Shown piece by piece: positions 1 through 12,427 of a DNA stretch of 64,000 bases. A program made the position numbers and the translations under genes. Each line of letters opens with the position of its first letter. The stretch's first letter is position 1. The DNA comes from Pelomyxa schiedti (Eukaryota; Evosea; Pelobiontida; Pelomyxidae), in NCBI GenBank assembly GCA_020536535.1, contig JAHLWZ010000809.1, forward strand, positions 62,001 to 126,000, written 5' to 3'. Below the pieces are notes generated by a model, which did no database searches, had not been told where the DNA came from, and saw only the letters and a program-made list of their open reading frames with translations.

Positions 1-1
1 A

Positions 2-430
2 AGCAGTGGGGCACCACAAGAAAGAATACTGGAACTTCCCTCGTTTCAATTCAAACGCGATTCTCAAGATATTCCGGCTGGAGATACCACGTACTCCTCT
101 TGGAACCCTTGCTTACCACTTACACAATAACTTTAAGATGTGCCATTTGCCTCACTGACTATGAGGAAGGTGACCCTGTAAGACAACTTCCATGCAAGCA
201 CCATTTCCACTGCTCCTGTGTGGTTTGTACCTCAGAAGTAACAAACTTGGGACTGACTAGCCCAATTCACATAGGACAAATGGCTGGAAACAAGCAAAAC
301 ATGTCCATTTTGTAAAAAAGACATCGATGCCGAGCCTCCAACTCCCCAGACCCCCGACCAAGTTGGTACCGGCACAGTAGCAATTTTGCCCGAGACAGTT
401 GCCACAACAGACCCAACAAGAACTTCCTAG
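2..430 (+). CDS. RING-H2 zinc finger protein, probable E3 ubiquitin ligase (5' partial)
   Basis: The three visible exons are about 2-90, 138-222 and 275-430; the gene begins upstream of the window. Joined in frame they give a C-terminal RING-H2 finger: CAIC, then an acidic linker, CKHHFHCSC, a tryptophan in DKWLE, and CPFCKKD. This is the C3H2C3 zinc ligand order of membrane or cytosolic E3 ligases that bring a ubiquitin-loaded E2 to a substrate. The finger is followed by a Pro/Thr-rich tail of about 35 residues ending at TAG 428-430. Both introns are about 50 bases and both junctions keep the frame across zinc ligands, which strongly supports the model. Upstream residues (PSFQFKRDS) resemble the linker before other RING-H2 domains. 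The substrate and any membrane segment lie outside the window. Confidence 0.85.
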
Positions 431-526
431 AACAACAAAAAAAAAACCCATAACAAACACAACAACATAATTCTAATGTGTAAAAAGTTCACTTTTTTTT
501 GTTGTTACATAATGAAAGGGAAAAAA

Positions 527-2907
527 TTAGCGTTTCTCTGAGTGGTAGAAGCGCAGTAGCAGGTATACAACAATACGTAGTGCTACAAAGGTGCAAGCAA
601 GAATGGCTAGATCAATCCATTTGCATGACTTACTGGTGCACAATCCAAAAGTCTTGTACACGTCTTGAGAGTAGGGCTTTCCTTCAAACTCGTTGACCAG
701 GAGGGCTTCAAAGGTGAACCACATGAAGGATGTACGAACTGACCACTTGGTTTCAGAGGGTAGACGAGGCCGAGTCATGAAAAATCCACCAAGGAGAAGA
801 GCATGTAGTACAAGAAGAACATAGGCCGCCACTGCCACCTTTGGGTTCTTTGCCCACGCTCCAGCTACATGAGCCAAGGAAAATACAACGCATACTACAC
901 AGCTAACCAGCAGCACGAAAAATACAAATCGAGAGAAGCGTGGATCCAGACCCACCATCCAATATGACACTCCCGCATAAGCCATAACTACAGAAATCAA
1001 TACTGGGAACTCCACGGTCAAAGAAGCTGCCCAATACGGAGCTGTAGAGAAGTGCCCACTAGCTCGTTCTCTTAAGAACATGTCCCTCTCCTCGCAAAAT
1101 CTGTTTTGCTCATTGAATAAAGTTATGAGACAGTAGTACTTACGTGTCAATAGATGGCATTACAAACATTATAAACGCGCATGCCAATAGCATCATTGTA
1201 TTAATACGAGGACCCGTAGTGGTTCCAATATCTTCCTGCTGCCAAAATACAATTCCAACCAGGAGTGCCGTTATTATCGCTGCTGCTGTCCGTATGTATA
1301 TCACTGAGGGGTTTCTGATCGTACAGAGCAATTCGCGTTTGCATAGTACAAAAAATTGATGTAACTTTGATGGCCTCTGGGAGTAACACTTCTTCACTCG
1401 ACTCTTCGATTTGCCTTGCTCAGATGGTATTTCAACATCAACAACTGTTGAGGTTTCCATAATCTCGGAGCACGGCTCTTCAATTGAAATGGAGTGCATC
1501 TCGTCACCTTGTGCGCTTTGAATATTCCCTTCAGGAGATGGACTTGCATTTGTACGGGGCTTGGGGCTTTTCCCATCTTTTTCTTGTGCCTGAATGTGTG
1601 CGATCTTCGTTGCCAGAAGAAGTCCTGCTTTACTCTCTAGAAAAATCTGGTTCAATTCTTGTGCAACCACAGATGATTCTACTTGAGGTTGTTCGACATT
1701 ATTGGCGTTTTCAGCATCCCCTATAATGTCGAGCATGAAGTCTGCACGTTGGAGAATTGCCAGTTATTTGAAGGCTAAACGCCATAAAAATCAATCAAAG
1801 ACTTTGAGAGAATCAGTCAAGTCAAGGATAAAGTGTTACCATACCAGCAGGATTGGTGAAAGGGGGGCATTTGTGTCCAAGAGAATTGAAATGTGGCACT
1901 ACATCCCCACTTCTTCCAAAGTATACAGTAAATCCCTCATGTAGAAGCAATATATAGTCAAGGATGTTGAATATCGTAGACCGTGGCTGGTGTAACGCCA
2001 CAACCTGGTAGAATTTAATTGTGACATGTAATCCGGAATTGGTACCACTGTACAGCCGGCATCAGCAAGCTTTCTCAAGCAAGTCATCACCTGTAAAGAT
2101 GTTTGGACAGTCTTTGAAAACGAATATGGAACCTTCATTGCATTAATTGCATCTAAACCCGTAGTTGGTTCGTCAACAAATAAAACAGAGGGCATTACAA
2201 GTAATTCCATTGCGATGCTCAGTCTTCTCCTCTCGCCACTGGAAATCTTTTCAGGGTCAGGTGGTACATGAATAGTACATAGACTCATACTCCACGAGCA
2301 GAGGAAGTTCCCACTTTAGTATTAGCAACCTTTGTCAAGTTGGTCAACTTGATCACAAAGTTCACTAAATCATCCATCTTGGGTCTTGAAATGTTTGCCA
2401 ACCTCAGTTCTGCTGTGTACCTCAGCGTTTCTTGGACTGTCAACCTGACAAGATAGTTATTGGTCATACTTGTTGAATATGTGTTGCCTACCTGGGCAAG
2501 AAAACATCATCAGACATAACATAACCACACTTATCTGTGAGCATTGAGCGAGTAGGGTTCACTCCTCCAATTTGCACCACTCCCTGGACTTTCCCTCTTT
2601 TTTGCCTCCCTGCCAGTATATCTAATAGAGTTGTCTTACCTTATGAAAGGAAGTGTAAATACCATAAACTAGTGTAAAGTCAGAACTGACCTGAACCAGA
2701 AGGGCCCATTATCGCCAACAAAGAACCAGCTGGAACACTCCCCGACACGGCTTTCAATATGCTCTTCTCGTGGTACGTGTACTTCACATCCTTGAAATCA
2801 AGTGACAATCTCTCACTCACCACAAACGTTTGTGGGGTGCCACACGCCCTCGCAGCACAATTCGCATCCACCGCATCTGCCGCAGATCCACCCCTACGAG
2901 CCATCAT
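527..2907 (-). CDS. ABCG-family half-transporter (ATP-binding domain then membrane domain)
   Basis: This minus-strand gene has about eight exons. Start chosen at the ATGATG ending at 2907, after an A-rich leader. Order: a short N-terminus; Walker A GPSGSGKTTLL, split by the intron 2690-2640; LTVQETL; signature SSGERRRLS; Walker [14 protein letters not shown]-loop LHQPRST. A variable Ser/Gln-rich linker follows (about 1741-1400), then the membrane domain with ER-type motifs [15 protein letters not shown] and about six hydrophobic segments, ending at 527. Nucleotide-binding domain first and then six membrane spans is the reverse-order ABCG layout. It should work as a dimer exporting lipids or hydrophobic compounds. 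The signature has Ser for the first Gly (SSGER), and the Q-loop position reads VMSDDVFLP where most ABCG proteins have Gln before the two Asp. Introns are 44 to 100 bases. The substrate cannot be told from sequence. Confidence 0.9.
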
Positions 2908-3021
2908 TTTGTTTTCAAAAATACTTCGTAGCCCAGTCGTTTGCTCTGACACATTAGTTCCCCGGATGCCTCACGTACAACGACTAATTCTTTGAAATTC
3001 TAAAGTTCTAAAGACAAAAGA

Positions 3022-4184
3022 TTACAGAGACACATTAGTGCCGGTTAGAATGGATAGGGCAGCGAGTATGTGGGTTACAGCCGAGCCTCTGTCGCTGGAA
3101 TCTATGGCGGATGCCGCTTGCCTGGCATGCTTCTGTGCAGATTCCATCTCGTCCATGTTGGCTTTGTGGCTGAACTGGTATACTGGTGGAGAATTGTTCT
3201 GGAGTGACTGTGACTGGGACTGGGACTGCGATTGTGATTGTTGTGTTGTTGCTGATAAAGGTGGAATCGAGGCTGCCGAGTTGAGTGGTGGTGTGCTTTG
3301 TTGTTGCTGATTCCGTTGGCTGGTGGTAGGTTGCGGTGGGGTGGGAAAGGGGTCAAAGGGAGGGGATGCATGTGTGTCTTTGGGTGATTTGTTGGTAATG
3401 CTTTTGGCATGCTCTTCGCATACCTTCTGTTTTTGTTTTACCTGTTGTGCCTTGGTTACTTTGATTAGTGGATGATGCATACCGACTCAGACAGTTCCCC
3501 AAATATCAACAGGACCTGGAAGAAGTCCTTGGCAGCCAAAAAATTTTGTGCCGTTTTGCTTGTGGGCAGTGAAAACACCATAAAAGAAAGGCGGCAAATG
3601 CGGTACCTATCTGCTGTATTTGAGGCAAAATCGCGCTCTGCAATGTCATAAATCCTCGTAGCAAAAATTTCCACGTAAGGGCTGCCCATCCCCTCTTGGT
3701 CCAATAACCCAGCCAGGTTCTTCTTTTGCTATTCCATACAAAGTCACCCCACCTACACACCCCAACCACCAATATAAATAGTAACACCAGCGTGTCAAAG
3801 TGATATCCACCGCCACAACATAACACAACATTGGTGTAAAAAAAAAAAAAAAAAAAAAAACCCAATTTTGGGACACAAGTAACATGAAACTTAGCAAACA
3901 AAACAAAACAAAACAAAACAAACACAACACCACACCGTCTCGACGTCGTCCATCCAAGTCAATAGCAGGGCCTTCACGGCCTGGGGGCGGCCCCCCGTGC
4001 ACGCCTTGGTGATTTCGATGGCGCGCTGCAGCACGTACACCATGCAGTAGTAAGACATCACGCGGTCGACCGCCGCCACGTCCCGCGCTACGCCGTACAC
4101 CCCCGACACCTCCTTGATTACTTCCGGCACCTCCTCCGCCCCCACATTGCCACGGCCGCTACTCCCGGTCCCCGGTCCTGGCAT
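3022..4184 (-). CDS. VTA1: VTA1/LIP5-like cofactor of the ESCRT ATPase VPS4
   Basis: VTA1/LIP5 binds VPS4 and stimulates disassembly of ESCRT-III during multivesicular body formation and membrane scission. The N-terminal domain shows VMSYYCMVYVLQRAIEI, like the DPVVAYYC helix of VTA1, and, after a 230-base intron containing long homopolymers, YVEIFATRIYDIAE and KTAQNFLAAKDFF followed by a QVLLIFGEL stretch. A Ser/Gln/Pro-rich linker with an SQSQSQ run follows, then the C-terminal VSE dimer domain (AQKHARQAASAID, ILAALSILTG) that contacts VPS4. Start chosen at the ATG ending at 4184, just before MPGPGTGSSG; a longer frame upstream lacks an ATG. About four introns. The 3' neighbour is divergent ABCG start at 2907; the 5' neighbour is the end of the WDR53-like gene. 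Confidence 0.85.
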
Positions 4185-4463
4185 CGCTCCAGTGGCTGAT
4201 ACCGCCGGTTGGCAAAAATCCCCGTTTGCACCTCGAACACGAGGGGGAAACGAACTGGGAAGGTTAAGAAAGCTATCTGGTTCCCACACTGCTGCCCACT
4301 CTGTGTTATCAGATTAGGAGGCAATTGTGGGGTACTTACAGATGTCCAGACCTGGCCACAATTTTTTGTTCAATACCACGATGGGAGACCAGGCAAGTTT
4401 ATGCCCTCACAATGTGCATATACTGTTCAAAAAAGGCGGAAAAAAAAATAAAATTGACTTGTA

Positions 4464-6081
4464 TCAGAGCATGGTAAACATAGATATTTCTGTGGATTGG
4501 TCTGCAACAAACAAGAGGTTGGTTGAATCAGTTTCTAGCCAGTTTACTTTCAACCCACGGTCTAATTGAATAACTGGATTAGGGTTTCCTAAGTTTGAAA
4601 TGAGTGTAAAAGAAAGGTACAAGTGCACATACCTGCTGTTTCAAGAAGTACTACTTTCCCATCATTTCCACCAGAAAAAATGTGTCGCTGTGCTGAAAAC
4701 CTGGGGAAAACACTAGAAAGTAAGGTCAGTTTCCAGTGACTACTTATAAAAGCTTACACTTGGGAGCAGCTTGTACAGTGTGGCTCAAGCATTGTTTTCA
4801 CTCTAAGGGAGGAGGGAACCATAAGAGCAACTTGTCCAGACCCCAAGGCAACAGCCAGAGTGGAGCTATCAGCTGATATATCAAGTGAATGCACATGCGG
4901 AGGGTTTGCAATCTGACCAGTCTGTAAAGAACCTGCTCTGCATTAGAAGGTGCAGAGGAGAGAAACAGATACCAAATGAAAACTGACTCAGCGGACGAGC
5001 ACGTCCCTGATCCCAGTAGAACAGCTGGCAATCCAATCCTCCTGATATAACTATACAGATTTAATTTTTTTATCTCAGATTCCAACTTGGAGGGTTTTAC
5101 ATTGGGTGGCATGTCCTGGAAGAAATTTGGCACAGGAACATAACTGAAACAGTTGGTTCAACTCCACACTTACATTTTTGGGAGCATACACTCGTGTGCT
5201 TTGAGAAAGTCCGGGATCTAGTCATTGTAGGTGCAGCACCGACATCGATTACAGTAACATCTCCACTGTCGTCTGCCAGAAGCATTTTTTTACCTCCCCC
5301 AACAGGGGCAGATGAGTGGTTGATTTCTTGTTTGCAAAATTGCTGAGATGAGGAAGCATGACTTTGGAGTAAAACGATTTCTGGCCGCCTAAGGTCAAAG
5401 CATGAGACCTTCCTGGCCAGTGAAAAAACGAAAAAAAAAAGGGGTCAGCCAACTTTTGTTCCATGAGTTGCATAAAGGAAGTGCTCTTGACCTTCAACAA
5501 AACATGTGCTCATAACCTTTTAACACACAGTCCATAAGGAATCCTGAAAAGAAGGAAAGAAAGCACACAGGCTCATTTAGATCAAAGTGTGCAATACACC
5601 GAGAAGCTTTCATAGTATTAAGGTCCCACAAGCGCACAGAGCCATCCTTCAATTTTTGTTTTAAAAAGTAAAAAAAACTGGTCTCGCCGAAAAGTTCACA
5701 CAACAAACGAAGCAACGGCGCAACACCACCAGGCACCCAAGTTGGAACCAACGTAACTTCGCTAGACGAGGCCAACGCCCTGGGGTTGTTCACATCCAAA
5801 GCCACGTGCAACACAGAGTCCTTGTGGCCGCAGAGGCTACCAGAAGCAACGACCCCCGAAACAGACTTGTGGGAATGAGCCCCTTGCCTTGGGGGCTGGG
5901 ACCGCTTGGACTGCGGCTGAGACCGAGACTGGGATGCTGGGGAAAGAATCTGCTGCGGTTGGGGCTCGGGCTGGGCGGCCGCAACTTGGCGCGTGTCGGA
6001 CAAGTGTGTTGCGCTCTCGGCAACTGTTGTATTAGAAGGTGGTGCCGCGCCGCTGCCTTTCTTCTTCCTTTTTTTCCCCAT
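4464..6081 (-). CDS. WDR53: WDR53-like WD40 repeat protein
   Basis: A basic N-terminus (MGKKRKKKGSG, a candidate nuclear signal) and a Gln/Pro/Ser-rich stretch of about 80 residues lead into a seven-blade WD40 propeller. Blade motifs can be read in order: LCGHKDSVLHVALD with LASSSEDGSVRLWD; FLYATHGTKV; KKMLLADDSGDVTVID; a GGLDCQLFYWDQGRARPL blade; HVHSLDISADSSTLAVAL; RHIFSGGNDGKVVLLE; and a tail with LKVNWLETDSTN and LLFVADQSTEISMF. This series matches vertebrate WDR53, including its ADDSG blade, its GGNDGK blade and the C-terminal VADQ strand. WDR53 binds the DDB1-CUL4 ubiquitin ligase in animals; that role is inferred here. Start ATG ends at 6081 and stop TGA is at 4464-4466. At least seven short introns. 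Confidence 0.82.
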
Positions 6082-6449
6082 TGTTATTTGATCAAATTCT
6101 CCGAAAATTGCAGATGAAACGAGTGCTGCCAACTGTAGAGACTTCCTGAACTTTTACTGGTGCTTTATTCTCACGCCACCCACTTGTTCTGGGGCTCTGG
6201 AAACGTCTGTGTCCAATCATAACTCCATCTGAGACACTCCAGTTTGCGTATCTGGCCGCAGTTGCAAGACTTTAATTAAACCTCTAATCACAATACAAAA
6301 AAACACAGAACGAGGACCCCCTTGTGTGTCACCGTGGCCCTGCCCAGTCCCCTACAGCCCCACAACCAACAACACAACATCACGTTCCCACAATCCCAAA
6401 CAAGCGCTTCCACAGCAGCTCCCCAGAGTGCACCACACCCATAACTGCG
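6082..6449. promoter_or_regulatory. shared upstream region between divergent WDR53-like and importin genes
   Basis: 368 bases separate two start codons that point away from each other. The left side carries AT-rich sequence and the right side a CA-rich leader (about 6295-6450) typical of the leaders seen before other starts in this window. No TATA box or defined motif was recognised. It must hold both promoters. Confidence 0.5.
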
Positions 6450-9400
6450 ATGCAGCCTCCCGAAGATATGCAGGTCCTCGTGCATAGGCTCATGGCGGAC
6501 GACAACGCTGTGCGAAACGCAGCCGAGGACACGTTCACGCAGAACAAGCACACAGACCCCGACGGGATCGTCGAGGCTCTGATTGGCACTTTCGACAGGG
6601 CACCAAGTTCGCCTCACGTATGGGTCTGTTAAGGGGCGCCTATCGGTTGCGTGTGTGCTGTAACTTTCTGATTATGGGGTTTTTTTTTCTTTTCGTTGGG
6701 GTTGAAGATTTCTTCACATGTGTCGGGTATAAATAGCCGGGGGACAATCTTTTTGAGTGTACTTTTGTAGATTAGACAATTCATCATGACACAACTTAGA
6801 CGCCTACTCATATCAAAGGATCCTCCAAATTGGACCTCCTTGAAAGACGATTCCAAAAAACTTATTAAGGTACCTTCTTCCTTTGTTTTGGTTGGCATCC
6901 ATCCTCATACCTCATGAAGGTTAAATTACTATCTTATGTTTCATTCGAGAAAGAACGACCAGTTCTAAGATTAATCTGTGAGGTCATTGTTAACATCAAC
7001 TTCTGGAAAGGTGCTGGGTGGGGTAAAACCTCAAAGTGGCCACTCACTTACTTTCAGAGCCATGGCAGGAGGTACTGCCAACTCTGTTCAGTTGCGCTAC
7101 CTCTGAAGTAAGTCTCGGAAATCCTCCATCCAAATCTCACCAGGCAATCCAGGACTCAATGTGTCGATTTGCATCATTTGTACTCTTTGGGGATTTAGCA
7201 ATGATACTGGAACCTGGTCAATTCCGACCCTATTTCGATTTGATTAGAGATATTCTCCAAAAAGGCCTTGGGGACCCTAACATTCAGGTTCGTGCCACAT
7301 AACCCTGCCTTCTGACTCAAAATCAAAAAAGTGCAAAACGTCAGCACTAAACGCAACAGCGTCTTTTTTGCAAGTACTGAGAGAACCAAGAGAAACGGAA
7401 AATTTTCGAATGCTTTTGCCCTTGATGCTACAGGTAGTTAAGAAGCCGACAAGTTGGTCTTATTTTCAAAAAGTGCACTGCATTTGCCCTTCAAAGTAAC
7501 ATGGAAGATGAAGCTAAAAAATCACTGGAAGTGTTTGTGGAACTTGCGGGTCACGCACCATTCTTTTTTACTCCGAATATCTCTTCAGTGATTGAATCCA
7601 TGCTGGCAATTGCAATCACTGACAGTTACCCTGACTGTGTGCATCTCTAATTCGAATTCTTATCCAAAACTCAAAAGCTCTTATTGTGTAGCATGCAGGC
7701 ATACTGCAATGGAAGTTCTGATATCTTTAATAGAAGAAAAACCTGGACTGATGAGGTGACCCAAATTCTATTCTTCGAAGTCCAACCACCACTAGGAAGC
7801 AGCCAAATTTCATTACCTCGTTGCTCTCCTTATTGATGCGATGGTTAGTTTCAGTTGAAGATGACGCCGAGTGGTACCAATTTGACGATGACAACACTGG
7901 CACCTATAGTGAGGTTGCCGAACAAGCACTTGATAGGATTTCGTGTGCATTAGGTAGCAAGTCTCCCATTCCCGATTTTTAACCGTGTATCAGGGGGAAA
8001 ACATGTCGTTCCTATACTATTCCCAGAGATTCAGGCCTTTGTATCCAATAACACTGATTGGAAACACCGTTTCGCGTCTGTTTTGGCATTATCTACTTGT
8101 GCTGAGGGGTGCCAATATGTTTTAAAAAATCACATCCCAGAAGTTCTTAAGTAAAATCGTTCATCTTCGATATCGCTAAACAGTTTCCTTAGGTTCATTC
8201 TTGGACTTTTACCGGATCCTCATCCCCGTGTCAGATGGATGTGTCTAAATTGTATAGGACAATTCTGTAGTGATCTTGGAGTGAGTATATCCAACTTTGA
8301 ACTTGTTAAATAAAACCCTTTAGCCCGGATTTCAAAAACATCATTCTAGTGAGATTTTTACATCCACGCTTCCAACAAGCTCAGATACTTGTACCCGGTA
8401 TATCTTGATCTTGCTTCCTATATTTTAATTCTTGTGTAGGGTGCAAGCTGCACTGGCTGATATGATTGCTGGATATTGTGAAACGATTGAAAAACAAACA
8501 CTGGTGCCGCACCTCTCCGCTGTACTGCATCATCTCTTAATTATGCTACAACCCCAGATGAAGTACTTTTTTATTTTCCATTAATCCTGACTGATGACAC
8601 TTCTTTAGTAATGTGAAACTCCTTGAAAGTGTTATCGGTAGCATCTCTGCAATTGTTGAACTTGTTATGAATGCCTTCGAACCTGTACTTCCTTTACTTG
8701 TTTTTGTCTTAATGCTAATACTCTCCAACAGTACTATGATACCTTTGCTCCTATTCTCAAAAAGTAATCTGCTGCTTTGAAATTTGTATCCACTCATATT
8801 TTCCTCAGTTTGATGAAAAGTGCTAAAGCAAAAGAATACAGAACCATCCGTGGTCGGGCAATTGAGTGCTTGAGCCTCATGGGTGAGTTGTTATGCGATG
8901 GGCGTTTCCCCCACTTAAATTACAGCCTAGGTGTTGCTGTTGGAAAGGAGCGATTCTTTAAGGATGCCGGAGAAGTTATGCAGGAGATTCTCCACACTCC
9001 AGTTAGTTTTCTTCAATCTTGACTGCTGGCTTGACAATAAACAGGCGATTGAAGCTGACGACCCCCAAATGAACTACTTTGAAGCAGCTTTTGCCAGAAT
9101 AGCCGAGTGCCTTCAACAAGAGTTCTCACAGTACTTGGATTTAGTAATGCCTTCCTCACTCAAGAGGGCATCTGTTACTGCTAATGTGCAAGTTTTCGAT
9201 GGTAGGTTACGAAAACCCACTTCTCAACTTATCCACTCCTAGAAAAAAGATCAATGCAAGGTTGGGAAATGTACCGCGTTGGAGAAAAGTCCATTGGGAT
9301 CCACACTTCAGTTTTGGAAGAAAAAGCGGAGGCCATACACATTCTCTTAGTGTACGCCACACAGCTCAGACACGCATTTTTGCCGTATGTTCAAGCAGTT

Positions 9401-11082
9401 ACTGACATAGTTTTGACTGCCATGGATTTCATTTATCATGAAGGTAAGAAGTAATGTTTAAATGAAATAACGAACAAGAAAAAGGTGTTCGCATTGAGGC
9501 ATGCACTGCTGCTCCAGTCTTAATTGATTGTGTGCGTGCTTATTTAGAGCAACAAACAAACCCAGATCCAACGCCGCTTAATGTACTATTTTCCGCCATG
9601 GTCAGTGCACTTATAAATGCATTGGCAAACGAACCAGATCGCGAGGTTATGCTGTGCCAACTTAAATGCCTAGACCAGGTTTCGTGGTTGAATGGGCTCT
9701 CCCATAGATTGAAATATTCCAGGCTATTGGAGATATGAGACAACGCTGTTTAACAGCGGAGCAAGTACAAAATATCCTTATTCTAGCAGCTGCTGTGCTC
9801 GATGATTGGAAAGAACGAAATGAAGATCGCCTAGGTAAGGTGAGATGATGACTTTTTGTCTTACTAAGAAGAAAAGCTACCAAGAAAGACGAAGGTCATA
9901 CTGAGGAAGATGACGAGAAACTCACTGAGGAAGATGCACTAGATAGGAAAATTGCCAGGATGGTCTCTATTAACCATGAAATTTCTTTTCTCACAAGCTC
10001 AAGATGGTGGAAGTTATGAGGAAAGTCGTAGAGCATCACTCAGATGTTTACATGGCACCATTCAAATCAGAACTTGTACCAATAGCAGTTCAACTTTTGG
10101 TATAGGACCTTCATATGTGCTCAGTCTTTCAGTAACCATAATAATTAAGGCAGATAATAGACAAGCGTTTGAATTGCAAAGAGCAATATGTATATTCGAT
10201 GATGTGATTGAATTCTATTGGTGTGCAGTACTTTTCTTGGAGATACTTTCTCATGACGGATATAGCCCTGGAGCAATTGAATTCTTCCCCACAATTGTTC
10301 CGTTTCTTGTGAAATATTCCGGGCACAAAGATTACGCTCTCAGACAAGCATGCGTTTTTGGACTTGGTAAGATACATTGCTGTCACATTCACTCGATTTA
10401 ACAGAAATGTCTTCCCAGGAGCTTGTGGTCTTTATGCAGGAGAGGCTTTTGCCCCCTACATTGCAGGTCTATTTATCTCGATTTTGGTTCCTTTATAATC
10501 ACGTTCCCAGATTCCCTCCGGGTACTGGACTGGGTTATACAACAACCGGGTTCCCGTATTGGTGATGATCTGTTACCAACGGAAAATGCAATTTCTGCGG
10601 TACTTAAAATAATAGTGGGGCAAGGTCAGATACAGTTTTTGTTTTTCGTTTTTGCTCACTATTTGGTGGTAGAAACGAGAATCAACGTGGCAGAAATGCT
10701 ACCAAAGTGGCTGTCATACCTTCCCATTGTTGAGGACGACATTGAAGGCCCTTATTGCTATGACCACCTATGTGGGTTCATTGAAAGGTAAAAGCTCCCT
10801 TTCTTTATCTCTGTTCCAAAACCCCACACACCACACAGGGGTAATACCTACATCCTTGGGAATCAGTACCAGAACATCCCCCACATAATTAAAGTCTTTG
10901 CCCAAGCAGTCAACACAGAAGCCGTGACACCCATTATCACAGCCAGGATGTCATCCATAATCACCAACCTACAATCACGGTTACCACCTGCTACTATCCA
11001 GTCTGTGTGGTTATCACTCACACCACAGGAACAGTCCAATCTGCAGTTCCTGCATTCACCACCTCCACACCAATCCTCTTGA
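6450..11082 (+). CDS. IPO5: importin-5 / karyopherin beta-3-like nuclear transport receptor
   Basis: A HEAT-repeat importin that carries cargo through nuclear pores under Ran-GTP control. The gene is cut into more than twenty short exons. Recognisable segments in order: LVHRLMADDNAVRNAAEDTF at the N-terminus; WSYF and ISGSLEVFVE-type HEAT helices; acidic EDDAEWYQFDDD followed by ALDRIS, like importin-5; AKAKEYRTIRGRAIECLSLM; AVGKERFFKDAGEVMQ; DDPQMNYFEAAFARIAECL; VLEEKAEAIHILLVYATQL; AICIFDDVIEF; and a C-terminus with NEISAVLKI-type and VWLSLTPQEQ residues. The order follows human IPO5 throughout. ATG chosen at 6450 (MQPPEDMQVL); stop TGA 11080-11082. Estimated length is near 1,050 to 1,100 residues, the family's usual size. 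Many introns are about 45 bases, so no single frame exceeds 450 bases. Confidence 0.88.
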
Positions 11083-11470
11083 TCATAAATAGGCCCAAAT
11101 ATAATAACTTTAACAGTTTTGCAAATTTTACCTTTTACGGGAAGAACGTATGCAAAGCGACAGCGGACAGTAGACCCGGCATCAACCAGACGGCACAAGA
11201 CAACAAACAAATGCGGCAAAGAAAAGAAAAAGCAACCGCAACATAGAGAGAACCCGTGGAAAGCAAACCAGAAGCATCAGTGACAACAACACTGCCCACT
11301 TCGAGGAAGTTTGAGCGAAAGGGTGCCACTTCAACGACTACGATACTGGTGTCAGACTGTGACTGGGCACACATGCCAAAACATATTTTCGACGAGGTTT
11401 TTTACTTTCTTTCTTTCTTCTTCGGCGGAGCTTCTTCTGTTTATCATTGACATGCAAAAATTTGAATAAA
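11083..11470. other. intergenic region after the importin gene
   Basis: About 390 bases follow the importin stop. Both strands contain open frames of 60 to 80 codons, including a minus-strand one that begins like a signal peptide (MLRLLFLFF), but none has family matches or convincing splice sites. I see no supported gene. Confidence 0.4.
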
Positions 11471-12408
11471 ATGGCTCTTTCCTTGAGAATGTCTCTTGAC
11501 GATATAATTCAGGGTAGGTAGGTGGGGGGGGGGATGGAGGGGATACCTCTCCTCCCCGAGCTCCTCCTCTCCCCAGACTCCTCCACTCCACACCTCTCCA
11601 GTGATAAGCTTGATCGAAAGTGGACTCCCGTTACAGCTTGGAGGATACAGTTCTTTCCTTCTTATCGTGAACTCTATTGATACTCGAAAAAGGCGGGAAC
11701 CCACTGAAATGCAGGCAACCTGAGTATAAGTCCCAAATCTTGCAGGTAATCAATCAGTGAGCACGGTCCGGAAGATTCCATTTGACACATGCGGCTATTC
11801 TTGTTTTTAAGACCAATCATCCGGATTTTCTCCCTTTCCTTATTGAAGCAGACAGACCAATAGTCTGGATACCCCCGAAAGCTTTATTGTACCATTGTTC
11901 TTGCAGTGCTGGTGAGAGTGCATATCATCTTCTAACTGAAACTGCCTCAGTGGACTTGAGAAACTTGTGGAATAATTGTGGATCCACCGCAACACAGCGC
12001 ATCTTTCAAAGCTTTTGCAACTGTAGGTTCTGATTGGGCATTACCATCTCCTCAGTGGTGACCAAGTGGTCCAGCAAAACCCCTTTAACAGTTTTTCCCA
12101 CGGGAGAACAATTTTCGCTTTTCTGTTGGAGTACTGGGGCCGCCCGCCGGAAAGTTATGACCTCACTTTCAGTTCCATTGGTTGCACAATTCAAGTCTTG
12201 GGTTATGTTCAATGACAATGCATCTGGGCCTATTCACTCTTGGATAAGGTCGGCGCTCACATTTCAGATTTACTCCGAGGAAGTTGGTGCCCAACAAAGA
12301 AATGTGATGCTATATTAGGGAGCAGGTTCGTTTACTGATAAACAGTGCCCAGCAGCTGTTAACACATGTTCATGGTTCAAATCCTTCTTTCTCCGAATAT
12401 TGAAATAG
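11471..12408 (+). CDS. unidentified short gene with an MSLDDII motif near its start (model uncertain)
   Basis: I do not recognise this gene. A possible first exon at 11471 reads MALSLRMSLDDIIQ and could splice in phase to an exon near 11602 (ISLIESGLPLQLGGYSSF). Separately, a frame from about 11782 to 12020 (THAAILVFKTNHPDFLPFL) joins through a 30-base intron to 12054-12270, and through a 37-base intron ending at 12319 to a last exon that stops at TAG 12406-12408. Removal of that second intron bypasses an in-frame TAG, which supports plus-strand coding. How the first and later exons connect is unresolved. MSLDDII resembles the UAP56-binding motif at the start of mRNA export adaptors such as ALYREF, but no RRM is visible. 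The stop lies only 19 bases from the convergent RasGEF stop. Confidence 0.35.
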
Positions 12409-12427
12409 AAACTAGCTAGAACAAAAC

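Noticed and set aside
4118-4324. Minus-strand frame starting MPPNLITQSGQQCGNQIAF, like a tubulin N-terminus
   Set aside because: Only the QCGNQI word matches; the rest has no tubulin sequence, no GTP-binding motif follows, and the frame overlaps the start of the VTA1 gene and a plausible intron.
10863-11260. Minus-strand signal-peptide-like start with a Cys-rich sequence opposite the importin end
   Set aside because: It is antisense to the conserved importin C-terminus and needs an unproven intron; no family match.
12318-12400. tRNA-like T-loop word GGTTCAAATCC and a possible acceptor stem
   Set aside because: T-stem has two mismatches, the acceptor has one and no D-arm or anticodon arm forms. 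The interval also reads as the last exon of a plus-strand gene.
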